DNA from: Pontibaca methylaminivorans
GTDB taxonomy: Bacteria > Pseudomonadota > Alphaproteobacteria > Rhodobacterales > Rhodobacteraceae
Direction: 5' to 3'
Assembly: GCF_900156525.1 (NCBI RefSeq)
Contig: NZ_FTPS01000001.1
Coordinates: 1,426,001-1,490,000, forward strand
Length of the DNA: 64,000 nucleotides
The translations under genes and the position numbers were made by a program. The notes beneath the pieces are model-generated. The model saw only the letters and a list, made by a program, of their open reading frames with translations. It was not told the origin of the DNA and made no database searches. Shown here in pieces: positions 45,190-55,038 of this stretch (the first letter of the stretch is position 1; each line of letters starts with the position of its first letter).

Positions 45190-47379
45190 TTATTCTGCGG
45201 CCAGCAGGATCGGCATGGCATCACCCGGGCAATATTCGGCGATCTGCCGGATGATCCGGTCCTTGCGCAGCGGTTTGGCCATGTACTGATCAAGCCCGGC
45301 GGCGAGTATATCCTCGATATCGCCGTCCATGGCATGGGCGGTCAGGGCGATGATCGGCACATGGGTGTCGGTTTCGCGCTCCTGCCGGCGGATTTCGGCG
45401 GTGGCGGCCTTGCCGTCCATCCCGGGCATGGAAATATCCATGAAGATCAGGTCGGGCCGGAAATCCGCAAACAGCGCGAGCGCCTCTTCGCCATTGGCGG
45501 CCATGCGCAGGTCGATCGGCAGATCCTTGACCATGCTGCGGAAAACCAGCTGGTTGGTGCTGTGGTCTTCCGCCGCGAGCACGCGCATGCGCCGGGCGAG
45601 GTCGGGCGCCGGTCCGGCCCCGGTGTCGCTGGTCCCCGGGCGGGCCGGGCAGCGGGCGCCCGCATCCGCCACGTCCCCTGCCGGGCCGCAACCCGACAGG
45701 AGGGCAAGGCAGGAAAGCAGGTCGCTGCGCAGATACGGAACCGGCAGGATGTCGCACGGATGATCCGCCATCGCGGCCCGGCGCGACCCGGCCGGGTCGG
45801 GGCTCAGCAGGATCAGCGGCGGCGCATCCGCCCCGGCCAGGGCGCTGCCGGCGCTCTCTGCCATGGCCAGCGGGGCGACGACCAGATCGGGTGCGTCATT
45901 CACCCCGGTGCCGGTCTCGTCGGTCGTGACCTCGATGCCCAGCCGGGCAAGCTGGCGTTCGAGAATATCGCGCCCTGCATCCGCCGGGCCCGCGACCAGA
46001 ACCCGGCGCAGCCCCCCGGGCAAGGCTGGCACCGCCGGATCCGCCTGCCCGGGCGGGGCGGGGACAAGCGGCAGGCGGCAGGTAAAGACCGAGCCGCGCC
46101 CGGGTTCGCTTTCCACCGCGATGGTCCCGCCCATCATCCCGATCAGACGCTTGCAGATCGCAAGGCCAAGCCCGGTGCCCGGGAATTCGCGGTTGCGGTC
46201 GGCGTCGATCTGGTTGAATTCGCCGAAGATGTGGTCGAGCTTGTCGGCGGCGATGCCGATGCCGCTGTCCTCGATGCCGAGTTCGATGCCGTTCCCGTCA
46301 TCGGCCGGGGCGACGCGGATCATGACGTGGCCCTTGCGGGTGAACTTGATCGCGTTGCCGACAAGATTGGTCAGCACCTGCCGGATTCGCCCCGGATCGC
46401 CGATGAACCGCCCCGGCAGGAACATGTCGTAATCCACAAGCAGCGCCAGCCCCTTGTCGGCTGCCGCCTGCTGAAGCAGCAGCACCACCTCGTGGATGCA
46501 GCGTTCAAGGTCGAAGGGTTCGGGGTGCAGGGTGAGCCGGTCGGCCTCGATCTTGGAATAATCCAGGATGTCGTTGATGATGACCAGAAGCGCCTCGCCC
46601 GAATTGCGGATCGTGTCCGCGTAAAGGCGCTGCTCCTCCGACAGGGCGGTTTCCGACAGCAGTTCCGCCATGCCGACCACCCCGTTCATGGGGGTGCGGA
46701 TTTCATGGCTCATATTGGCGAGAAAGGTCGATTTCGCCCGGTTCGCGGCCTCCGCACGGCTGCGCGCGGCCCGGAGTTCGGCCTCGTGGCGCACCGTTGC
46801 GGTGATATCGAGCGCAAGCGTCACCACGTCGCCCTCGTGGCCGCGCCGGTCGATCAGCTTGACGTAGATGTCGTTCCAGAACCGCAGCACGACCGGTTCG
46901 GGCTCGGGCTCGTTCCAGCGGTGGATCATCATCGCCCGCCAGTCGGCCGGGGCGAGCGCGCCGGTATCCACGAGCCCCTCGTCGGTCATGAGCTGGAGGA
47001 TACGGGTATAGTGAACGCCCGGGCAGACTTCCTCGAGCCCCTCGAAAACCTCGAAATAGGCGCTGTTCGCCCCGACCAGCAACCCGTCGTCGTCGAACAC
47101 GGCGAAACCGTCCTGGATGGTCTGGATCGAATGCCAGAGCCGCCGCTCGGCGATGGCGACGCGGGCATTGGCCACGGTGAGATCGGATTTCACCCGCGCG
47201 TTCTCGTCGCGCACATTGGCGACCTCGGCCTGGGTCTCGCCGATGCGGCGGGTCAGGGCGAGCGCGTGGCGGCCGAGCTTGCGGTTCGCCGCCAGAAGCT
47301 CGGCCTGCTTGAGCTCAAGCAGGCGCTCGGCCGCAAGCCGTGCGCGCCGTTCCTCGGCCAGCTTGGTGGCAAGACTCAT
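45190..47379 (-). CDS. hybrid sensor histidine kinase with one degenerate and one intact receiver
   Basis: A 729-residue cytoplasmic sensor kinase. Residues 1-80 form a long coiled coil. A PAS domain ([18 protein letters not shown]) covers about 82-200. The HisKA domain has the phospho-acceptor His225 in [16 protein letters not shown]. The HATPase domain follows ([28 protein letters not shown]). Residues about 457-563 look like a receiver that has lost the phospho-accepting Asp (DLVVAPLAM). The C-terminal receiver (about 599-720) is intact with Asp648 ([13 protein letters not shown]) and Lys (AKPLRKD). There are no membrane helices, so it senses an internal signal. The ATG at 47379 follows GAGGT. 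No cognate regulator is adjacent. Confidence 0.92.
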   Translation of the reverse strand: MSLATKLAEERRARLAAERLLELKQAELLAANRKLGRHALALTRRIGETQAEVANVRDENARVKSDLTVANARVAIAERRLWHSIQTIQDGFAVFDDDGLLVGANSAYFEVFEGLEEVCPGVHYTRILQLMTDEGLVDTGALAPADWRAMMIHRWNEPEPEPVVLRFWNDIYVKLIDRRGHEGDVVTLALDITATVRHEAELRAARSRAEAANRAKSTFLANMSHEIRTPMNGVVGMAELLSETALSEEQRLYADTIRNSGEALLVIINDILDYSKIEADRLTLHPEPFDLERCIHEVVLLLQQAAADKGLALLVDYDMFLPGRFIGDPGRIRQVLTNLVGNAIKFTRKGHVMIRVAPADDGNGIELGIEDSGIGIAADKLDHIFGEFNQIDADRNREFPGTGLGLAICKRLIGMMGGTIAVESEPGRGSVFTCRLPLVPAPPGQADPAVPALPGGLRRVLVAGPADAGRDILERQLARLGIEVTTDETGTGVNDAPDLVVAPLAMAESAGSALAGADAPPLILLSPDPAGSRRAAMADHPCDILPVPYLRSDLLSCLALLSGCGPAGDVADAGARCPARPGTSDTGAGPAPDLARRMRVLAAEDHSTNQLVFRSMVKDLPIDLRMAANGEEALALFADFRPDLIFMDISMPGMDGKAATAEIRRQERETDTHVPIIALTAHAMDGDIEDILAAGLDQYMAKPLRKDRIIRQIAEYCPGDAMPILLAAE

Positions 47380-47536
47380 GGGGCTGACCTCATGGCGGGC
47401 TCCGACTCGCGTCATCCGGTGCATGGGGTCAGCATCAGCCGCGCCGGTAAACAAGCGCTTAAGCCCCGCGCATGGAAATTCTTGTAAAGCGGCCCCTGCT
47501 CGGGCAACCATGAGCGCCAGCAAGAGGGAGACGGTG

Positions 47537-50500
47537 ATGCGGCATCTTGGCCTCGTGGTGCGGATCTGGCTGTGTGCGCTGCTTGGCGCCGGCGCGCTTC
47601 AGGCGCAGGAGGCCGTGCCCGATTTCCGCTATCTCGTATCGCGCGATACGGATTTTCACGGCACCGACCTGGATGCCCTGTTCGACACCGATCTTGAATC
47701 CTGCACCCGTGCCTGTTCCGCCAATGCGGGCTGCGAGGGGTTCACGTTCAACAGCCGCTCGCGCGCCTGTTTTCCGAAGACCTCGATAGACCGGCGCAGC
47801 GACTTCGCCGGCGCCGTTTCCGCCATGCGTGTCGCCACCGAGCCGCAGGTGCTCCAGCAGCAGGAGCGGCGGCGCGGGACGCTCGATTTCCTGCGGGCCG
47901 AGGATTTCACCCGTGCGGCGGAGCTGGCGCGCGATCTTGGCTTCCGCCATCCGGCGGCGGGGCATGATCTTGACCAGGCGCTTGCCTCCCGGCGCAGCGA
48001 GGAATCCGCCGGGGCCCATGCGTCCGCGCTCGAATGGGCCGGCATCGCGGTTTCCCTGTCCGACCGCAGCGACCTCTGGGCCGATTATTCCCGCCTTTCG
48101 CTGTTGCGCGCCGAAGATGCCGACCGTCCGCGCCCCCTGCGCGAGCGGGCGCTGTCAGCCGCGGTCAGCGCCTATATGCGCGCCGAAGGCGATGGCGCGC
48201 GGGCGAGCGCGCTGGTGCAGATGGCGAAGGCGCTCGAAAGCCTTGATCGCGGCGCGGTCATGATACCGGCGCTGCGGCTGGCCAATGATCTCCAGCCCCG
48301 GGCCGAGACCGGGGACGCGCTGGAAGCGGCCATCGGCAAATACGGCTTCCGCGTCAGCGACACGGTGGTCGAGAGCGACAGCGCCGAGCCGCGCATCTGT
48401 GCCGAGTTTTCCGAGCCCCTGCGCACCTCCGGCGTCGATTACGAAAACTTCGCCCGCCTGCCCGAATCCGGCCTGACGGTCACGAGCGAGGACAGCCGGC
48501 TTTGCGTCGAGGGTGTCGAACATGGCAAGCGCTACCGCGTGACCCTGCGCCGGGGCCTGCCGGCCGCGAGTGGCGAGGAACTCGTGAAAGACGTTGAAAT
48601 CGCGCTTTATGTGCGCGACCGGGCGCCGGCCGTGCGCTTTCCGGGGCGGGCCTATATCCTGCCGAAGGCGGCGGATGCGGCGCTCCCGGTCGAGACGGTG
48701 AATGCCTCGACGCTTGATCTCACGCTGCGGCGGATCAGCGACCGCAACCTGCTCCGCAGCATGCAGGAACAGCTTTTCGCGCGGCCGCTGTCCTACTGGC
48801 AGGAACAGACCTTTGACGAGAACATCGCCGAAGAGGTCTGGTCCGGCACGGCCGAGGTCATGCAGGAGCTGAATGAGGACATGACCACGCGCCTGCCGCT
48901 CGGTGACATGATCGGGGATCAGCCGCCCGGCATCTATGCGCTGACGGCGCGGATTCCGGGGGCCGACCCTTACGACAAGCCGGGCGCGACGCAGTGGTTC
49001 GTGCTTTCGGATATCGGCATCAGTACCATGTCGGGCACGGACGGGCTGCATGTGACGCTGCGTTCGCTTGCCGATGCAGGCCCCATCGCCGGAGCCGAGG
49101 TGAGCCTGGTCTCGCGCGCGAACGCGGTGCTGGCCCGCGCGGTGAGCGACGCAGAGGGGCGCGTCACCTTCGATCCGGGGCTTGTGCGCGGGCTTGAGGG
49201 CGCGGCACCCGCGCTCGTTCTGGCCGAGCGGGGCGGGGATCAGGACGCGAAACAGGGCGGGCATGATTTCGCCTTCCTGTCGCTGCTCGACCCGGCGTTC
49301 GATCTTTCCGACCGTGGCGTGTCCGGCCTGCCCCCGGCCGGGCCGATCGACCTGTTCCTGACCACCGACCGCGGCGCCTATCGCGCCGGGGAAAGCGTTC
49401 ATGCGACCGTGCTGGCCCGCGACGACAAGGCGGCGGCGCTCGACGACCTGACCCTGACCGCGGTGCTGAAGCGCCCCGACGGGGTGGAATATGCCCGCGA
49501 GGTCTCGCAGGGGGGATATGCTGGGGGCCATGTGTTCGGCTTTGATACCGGTGCCGACGTGCCGCGCGGAACCTGGCGGCTCGATATATATTCCGACCCC
49601 GAGGCGCCCGCGCTTGCGAGCCAGCCGCTGCTGGTCGAGGATTTCCTGCCCGAGCGGATCGACTTCGATCTCGAACTTCCCGACGAGGGGCTGCGCCTTG
49701 GCGAGGTGGCGATGCTCGGGATCGAGGCGCGTTATCTTTTCGGTGCGCCGGGCGCGGATCTCGAGATCGAGGGCGAGGTGAACCTTGCCGCGGCCGAAAA
49801 CCTTGAGGGCTGGCCCGGCTACAGCTTTGGCCGCGAGGACGCGCGCGGCTCGACCACGCGCAGGGAATTCGGCGGCGAACAGACCGATGCCACCGGCCAT
49901 GCGACCATTCCGCTCGACCTGCCCGAACCCGATGTGACGGGCCAGCCGCTCGAAGCGCGGATCGTTGCCCGGCTGAGCGATGGCTCCGCCCGCCCGGTGG
50001 AACGCGACCTGACCGTCCCGGTGCGGTCCGAATCGCCGCTGATCGGCATAAGGCCGCTATTCGAGGATGTGGTGCCCGAAGGCGGCACCGCGGCCTTTCA
50101 GGTGATCGCGCTCGATCCCGACCTCGCTCCCGAGGCCACGGACCTGCGCTGGACCCTGAACCGGATCGAGACCCGTTATCAGTGGTATGAGCTTTACGGC
50201 GACTGGAACTGGGAGCCGATCACCCGCCGCAACCGCGTCGCGACCGGCACCATCGAAAGCGGAACCGCGCCGGTCCGGCTTGAAAACGGGGTGGACTGGG
50301 GCGAATACGAACTGGTGATCGAGCGTGCGGATGGCGCCTATGCCGAAACCTCGCTACGCTTCCATGCGGGCTGGTATGCGGGCGGCGATTCCACGGCAAC
50401 GCCCGACCGGCTCGAGATGTCGCTCGACCGGCCGTCCTACAGCCCCGGCGACACCGCCCGGCTGCGCATCAATGCGCATTTGGACGGCGAGGCCGAAATC

Positions 50501-52996
50501 GCCGTCCTGTCGAACCATGTGATCGACCGCCGCGCGGTGACGCTCGAGGAAGGCGAGACCGTGATCCCGCTCGAAGTGACCGAGGACTGGGGCACCGATG
50601 CCTATGTGAGCGCAACCCTGATCCGGCCCATGGACGTGCAGGAAGGCCGGAATCCGGCCCGCGCAGTCGGCCTTGCCCATGCGCAGATCGAACCCGGCGA
50701 CCGGCGGCTCGAGGTCGCGATCAAGGCTCCCGATTCGGTGCGGCCGCGCCAGACACAGGCGATCGACCTGGAGATCGCCGGCGCCGCGGAGGGGGAAGAG
50801 GTCTGGCTGACCCTCGCGGCGGTGGATCTCGGCATCCTGAACCTCACCGGTTTCGAGCCGCCGGATCCGGAAGGGCATTATTTCGGGCAGCACCGGCTCG
50901 GGGTCGAACTGCGCGATGTCTACGGGCGGCTGATCGACGGCATGAACGGGGCGCTCGGCATCATCCGTTCGGGCGGCGACGCGGGGGCCGGGCTGCGCCG
51001 GCAATCGCCGCCGCCGACGCAGAAGCTGCTGGCGCAGTTCAGCGGCCCGGTCAGCGTCGATGAAAACGGGCAGGCTTCGGTCGATATCGACCTGCCCGAT
51101 TTCAACGGCACGGTGCGGCTGATGGCGGTTGCCTGGTCGAAACGCGCGGTCGGGCAGGCGAGCCGCGACATGACCGTGCGCGATCCGGTGGTGGTCGCGG
51201 TCTCGACGCCGAATTTCCTTGCCCCCGGTGACGAAAGCCGCGTGCGCCTTGACGTGACCCATGCCGACGGCCCTGCGGGCGCGGTCTCGATCGCGCTCGA
51301 ACCGCGCGGAGAGGGGATCACCTTCGGCGATACGCCCGGAGAATTCACCCTTGCCGATGGCGAGAAGCGCAGCTTTTCGGTGCCGGTTCAGGCCGGTGCC
51401 CCCGGTGATCCGGGCTTTGACGTGGTGCTGACGGGCCCCGATGGCGAGACCCTGCGCCAGAGCTTCACCCTGCCGGTGCGCGCCAATGATCCGGTCGTGG
51501 CCCGGACGCAGCGGATCACGCTTGATGCGGGCGGAACCTTCGATTTCACCGGGGATGTCTTTGCCGGCCTGCGCCCGGGTGGCGCGCAGGCGATGATATC
51601 GGCCGGGGCGCTGGCGAAATTCGACGTGCCCGGCCTGCTTTCCATGCTGGACCGCTATCCCTATGGCTGCACCGAACAGCTCGCCTCGCAGGCGATGCCG
51701 CTGCTTTACCTGTCGTCGGTCGCGCAGGAGATGGGGCTCGGCAGCCAGTCCGCGCTTGCGGCACAGGTGGACCGGGCGATTGCCCGGGTGCTGACCCGGC
51801 AGGCGCCGAACGGGGCCTTCGGCCTCTGGAGCGCGGAATCGGGCGATTTCTGGCTTGATGCCTATGTGGCGGATTTCCTGTCGCGCGCCCGCGCAAAGGG
51901 CCATGACGTGCCCGACCGGGCCTTTTCCATGGCCATGGACAACCTGCGCAACCAGGTGAATTACGCGCCCGATTTCGACGAAGGGGGCGAGGCGCTGGCC
52001 TACGGGCTGCTGGTGCTCGCCCGCGAGGGCGCGGCGGCGATGGGCGACCTGCGCTATTATGCGGATGTGAAGGGCGATGCCTTTTCCACTCCGCTTGCCG
52101 CCGCACAGCTTGGCGCCGCGCTTGCGGCCTATGGCGACCAGACGCGGGCCGATGCCATGTTCGCCCGCGCCGGGCGGATGATCGAGGCCCGCCGCGAGGA
52201 TACCGCGCTCTGGCGCGCCGATTACGGCACCGACCTGCGCGACAGTGCCGGGGTGCTGACCCTGCTGACCGAGGCCGGCAGCCAGGCGGTGGATCGCGAG
52301 GACCTTGTGACGCGCATCGCCGCCAGCGACCGTCCGCGCTCCACGCAGGAGGCCGCCTGGAGCCTGCTCGCCGCGCAGTCGCTGGTGCGCCAGTCCGAGG
52401 ATTCCGGGCTCCGGCTGGACGGGGAGCCGGTCAGCGGCCCCTTCGTGCAACTGCTTGCCGGGGACACGCCGGGCGCGGGCCACAGGATCACCGCCGCCGG
52501 CGGGCGCGCGGTCGAGCTGACCCTCACCACCATGGGCGTGCCCGAGACGCCGCCCGCGCCGGGGGGCACCGGCTACGCGATCGAGCGGCAGTTCTATTCG
52601 CTTGATGGCGACCCGATCGAGATGGACGAGCTTTCCGTCGGCACCCGTTTCGTCACGCTGCTGAAGGTCACGCCGTTCGAGAACACCGGCGCGCGCCTCG
52701 TCATCGACGACCCGCTGCCGGCGGGGGTCGAGATCGACAATCCGAACCTCCTGCGTTCTGGCGACATGAGCGCCTTTGACTGGATCGACCCCTCTGATGC
52801 CGAACATGCCGAGTTCCGCTCGGACCGGTTCGTCGCCTCGGTGCTGAACAGCGGCGGAAACGAGGTGCGGCTGGCCTATATCGCCCGCGCGGTGAGCCCG
52901 GGCCGGTTCCACCACCCGGCCCCGTCGGTCGAGGACATGTATCGCCCGGCGTTCCGGGCGCGCGGTGAAACCGGCAGCCTTGCCATCACGGAATGA
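47537..52996 (+). CDS. bacterial alpha-2-macroglobulin with N-terminal PAN/apple domain
   Basis: A 1819-residue periplasmic protein. A Sec signal peptide (about 1-24, ending LQAQ) has no lipobox. A PAN/apple domain at about 28-95 is rich in Cys (SCTRACSANAGCEGFTF, ACFPKTS). MG-type domains follow, including the A2M family blocks LTTDRGAYRAGESVHATVLA and MSLDRPSYSPGDTARLRINA. The thioester motif is intact at Cys1378-Gln1381 (YPYGCTEQLASQAMPLLYLS). Such proteins trap attacking proteases in the periplasm. The frame is open 140 codons upstream, but ATG 47537 gives the signal peptide and follows GAGGGAGAC. Its stop overlaps pbpC by 4 bases, the classic A2M-PBP1C pair. Confidence 0.94.
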   Translation: MRHLGLVVRIWLCALLGAGALQAQEAVPDFRYLVSRDTDFHGTDLDALFDTDLESCTRACSANAGCEGFTFNSRSRACFPKTSIDRRSDFAGAVSAMRVATEPQVLQQQERRRGTLDFLRAEDFTRAAELARDLGFRHPAAGHDLDQALASRRSEESAGAHASALEWAGIAVSLSDRSDLWADYSRLSLLRAEDADRPRPLRERALSAAVSAYMRAEGDGARASALVQMAKALESLDRGAVMIPALRLANDLQPRAETGDALEAAIGKYGFRVSDTVVESDSAEPRICAEFSEPLRTSGVDYENFARLPESGLTVTSEDSRLCVEGVEHGKRYRVTLRRGLPAASGEELVKDVEIALYVRDRAPAVRFPGRAYILPKAADAALPVETVNASTLDLTLRRISDRNLLRSMQEQLFARPLSYWQEQTFDENIAEEVWSGTAEVMQELNEDMTTRLPLGDMIGDQPPGIYALTARIPGADPYDKPGATQWFVLSDIGISTMSGTDGLHVTLRSLADAGPIAGAEVSLVSRANAVLARAVSDAEGRVTFDPGLVRGLEGAAPALVLAERGGDQDAKQGGHDFAFLSLLDPAFDLSDRGVSGLPPAGPIDLFLTTDRGAYRAGESVHATVLARDDKAAALDDLTLTAVLKRPDGVEYAREVSQGGYAGGHVFGFDTGADVPRGTWRLDIYSDPEAPALASQPLLVEDFLPERIDFDLELPDEGLRLGEVAMLGIEARYLFGAPGADLEIEGEVNLAAAENLEGWPGYSFGREDARGSTTRREFGGEQTDATGHATIPLDLPEPDVTGQPLEARIVARLSDGSARPVERDLTVPVRSESPLIGIRPLFEDVVPEGGTAAFQVIALDPDLAPEATDLRWTLNRIETRYQWYELYGDWNWEPITRRNRVATGTIESGTAPVRLENGVDWGEYELVIERADGAYAETSLRFHAGWYAGGDSTATPDRLEMSLDRPSYSPGDTARLRINAHLDGEAEIAVLSNHVIDRRAVTLEEGETVIPLEVTEDWGTDAYVSATLIRPMDVQEGRNPARAVGLAHAQIEPGDRRLEVAIKAPDSVRPRQTQAIDLEIAGAAEGEEVWLTLAAVDLGILNLTGFEPPDPEGHYFGQHRLGVELRDVYGRLIDGMNGALGIIRSGGDAGAGLRRQSPPPTQKLLAQFSGPVSVDENGQASVDIDLPDFNGTVRLMAVAWSKRAVGQASRDMTVRDPVVVAVSTPNFLAPGDESRVRLDVTHADGPAGAVSIALEPRGEGITFGDTPGEFTLADGEKRSFSVPVQAGAPGDPGFDVVLTGPDGETLRQSFTLPVRANDPVVARTQRITLDAGGTFDFTGDVFAGLRPGGAQAMISAGALAKFDVPGLLSMLDRYPYGCTEQLASQAMPLLYLSSVAQEMGLGSQSALAAQVDRAIARVLTRQAPNGAFGLWSAESGDFWLDAYVADFLSRARAKGHDVPDRAFSMAMDNLRNQVNYAPDFDEGGEALAYGLLVLAREGAAAMGDLRYYADVKGDAFSTPLAAAQLGAALAAYGDQTRADAMFARAGRMIEARREDTALWRADYGTDLRDSAGVLTLLTEAGSQAVDREDLVTRIAASDRPRSTQEAAWSLLAAQSLVRQSEDSGLRLDGEPVSGPFVQLLAGDTPGAGHRITAAGGRAVELTLTTMGVPETPPAPGGTGYAIERQFYSLDGDPIEMDELSVGTRFVTLLKVTPFENTGARLVIDDPLPAGVEIDNPNLLRSGDMSAFDWIDPSDAEHAEFRSDRFVASVLNSGGNEVRLAYIARAVSPGRFHHPAPSVEDMYRPAFRARGETGSLAITE

Positions 52997-55032
52997 AACG
53001 GCTCTGGCTGTTCGCGCTGGTCGCCCTGCTGCTTGCGGGTGCCCTGCTGCGGGACGGGTTCGACCGCTGGATCGCGGCGACAACCCTGCCGCCGCTGCCG
53101 GCGGCAACCTCGGCCGAGATGCGCGACCAGAGCGGTTCCCTGCTGCGCGCCTGGCAGGTCGAGGACGGGCGCTGGCGGCTTTCGCCGGGGCCGGTCGATC
53201 CCCGGTTCATCGAGATGCTGGTGGCTTACGAGGACCGGCGCTTTCGTGAACATGGCGGCATCGACCTGCGCGCCGCCGCTCGCGCCGCCTTGCAGGCGCT
53301 GCGCCATGGGCGCGCGGTCTCGGGCGGCTCGACCCTTTCCATGCAGGTCGCCCGGCTGATCGAGGACGGCACGACCGGGCGCTGGGCGGGCAAGCTGCGC
53401 CAGATCCGGGTGGCGCTGGCGCTTGAGCGGCGGCTCGGAAAGGACGAAATCCTGCAGCTTTATCTGACCCATGCGCCCTATGGCGGGAACTTAGAGGGGG
53501 TGCGCGCCGCGTCGCTTGCATGGTTCGGCAAGGAGCCGCGTCGCCTTACTCCGGCGCAATCCGCGCTCCTGGTGGCGCTGCCGCAGGGGCCGGAATCGCG
53601 CCGCCCGGACCGCCACCACGACCGCGCGACCCGCGCCCGCGACCGGGTGCTGATGCGGGTGGGCGCGCGCGGCCTGCTCGACCCCGCGCAGGTCGATGCG
53701 GCAAAGGCCGAGCCCGTGCCCGGACGGATCCGCCCCTTTCCCCGGCTTGCCGCACATCTTGGCGAGCGGCTGCGGCGTGCCGATCCGGGCGCCATGCGTT
53801 TCGATACGACGCTCGACGCCGGCGTGCAGGCCAGGGTGGAGGCGCTGGTGGCACGCGCCGCGCGCGCTGCCGGGCCCGGGATTTCCGCGGCGGCGGTGGT
53901 CGCGGATCACCGCAGCGGGGCGATCATCGCCACCGTCGGTTCGCCGGGCTTTGACGAACGCGACGGGCGGCGGGGGTTCGTTGACATGACGCAGGCGCTG
54001 CGCTCGCCCGGTTCGACGCTCAAGCCGCTCGTCTATGCGCTTGCCTTCGATCAGGGCCTTGCCCATCCCGAAACGCTGATCGCGGATACGCCGGCGGCTT
54101 TCGGGCGCTATGCGCCGCAGAACTTCGACGGCCTGTTCCGGGGCGAGGTGCGGGTGCGCGAGGCGCTGCAACTGTCGCTGAACATCCCCGTGGTGCGGCT
54201 TTTGCAGGAGTTGGGGCCGGCGCGGATGATGGCGGCGCTGCGCCGTTCGGGGGCGCGCCCCGTGCTGCCGGGCGGACGCCCCGGGCTGGCCATTGCGCTT
54301 GGCGGGCTCGGGATCACGCTCGAGGATCTGGTGCAGCTTTACGGCGCGCTTGCCGCTGGCGGGCAGGGGCCGGTGCTGCATGCGCTGCAGGATGACGGAC
54401 AGCCGGAGCCGGGGCGGCGGATCGTGTCCGAAAGCGCGGCCTGGCAGGTCGGGAACATCCTGGCCGGGCTCATGCCCCCGCCCGAGGCGCCGCGCGGGGT
54501 GCTGGCCTACAAGACCGGCACCTCCTACGGGCATCGTGATGCGCTTGCGGTCGGTTATGACGGGCGGCACGTGATCGGCGTCTGGATGGGGCGCGCCGAC
54601 GGCACTCCGGTGCCCGGTGCCTTCGGCGGCGACCTTGCGGCGCCCGTGCTGTTCGAGGCCTTCGGGCGGCTCAAGACCCGGTTCGACCCGCTGCCGCCAC
54701 CGCCGCCCGCGACGCTGATCGTCGCGAACGCGAAACTGCCCGCGCCGCTGCGCCGCTTCCGCCCCCGCGAGGCAAGCTTCAGCCCGGCCACGGGCGCCCC
54801 CGAGATCGCCTTTCCCCCCGACGGCGCGCGGCTTTCCGGCACGGGCGAGCGCGTCACCATCAAGCTGCGCGGTGGCACGGCGCCCTATATGGTGCTTGCC
54901 AACGGGCGCCCGCTTGCTGCGCATCTGCGCGCGGGCGAGGCCGAGATCCCGAGCCCCGGGCGCGGCTTTTCCACACTGGTCGTGATCGACGCGAACGGGA
55001 AATCGGACCGGGTGCGGCTCGAGCTTGACTGA
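52993..55032 (+). CDS. pbpC: penicillin-binding protein 1C
   Basis: A 679-residue class A penicillin-binding protein that polymerises glycan strands and may cross-link peptides. An N-terminal membrane anchor (about 1-22) is followed by the GT51 transglycosylase with catalytic Glu in YEDRRFREHGGIDLRAAARA and SGGSTLSMQVARL. The transpeptidase has SPGSTLKP (Ser/Lys), the SxN motif region SLNIPVVRL, and YKTGTSYGHRD. Residues about 590-679 are the PBP1C-type C-terminal (BiPBP_C) domain. It is translationally coupled to the A2M gene, whose product probably protects cells with damaged walls while PBP1C repairs them. Confidence 0.96.
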   Translation: MKRLWLFALVALLLAGALLRDGFDRWIAATTLPPLPAATSAEMRDQSGSLLRAWQVEDGRWRLSPGPVDPRFIEMLVAYEDRRFREHGGIDLRAAARAALQALRHGRAVSGGSTLSMQVARLIEDGTTGRWAGKLRQIRVALALERRLGKDEILQLYLTHAPYGGNLEGVRAASLAWFGKEPRRLTPAQSALLVALPQGPESRRPDRHHDRATRARDRVLMRVGARGLLDPAQVDAAKAEPVPGRIRPFPRLAAHLGERLRRADPGAMRFDTTLDAGVQARVEALVARAARAAGPGISAAAVVADHRSGAIIATVGSPGFDERDGRRGFVDMTQALRSPGSTLKPLVYALAFDQGLAHPETLIADTPAAFGRYAPQNFDGLFRGEVRVREALQLSLNIPVVRLLQELGPARMMAALRRSGARPVLPGGRPGLAIALGGLGITLEDLVQLYGALAAGGQGPVLHALQDDGQPEPGRRIVSESAAWQVGNILAGLMPPPEAPRGVLAYKTGTSYGHRDALAVGYDGRHVIGVWMGRADGTPVPGAFGGDLAAPVLFEAFGRLKTRFDPLPPPPPATLIVANAKLPAPLRRFRPREASFSPATGAPEIAFPPDGARLSGTGERVTIKLRGGTAPYMVLANGRPLAAHLRAGEAEIPSPGRGFSTLVVIDANGKSDRVRLELD

Positions 55033-55038
55033 ACCTGC

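Noticed and set aside
42339-45335. A minus-strand open frame of about 1000 codons opposite recQ and yaaA
   Set aside because: Antisense artefact; recQ and yaaA motifs are complete on the plus strand.
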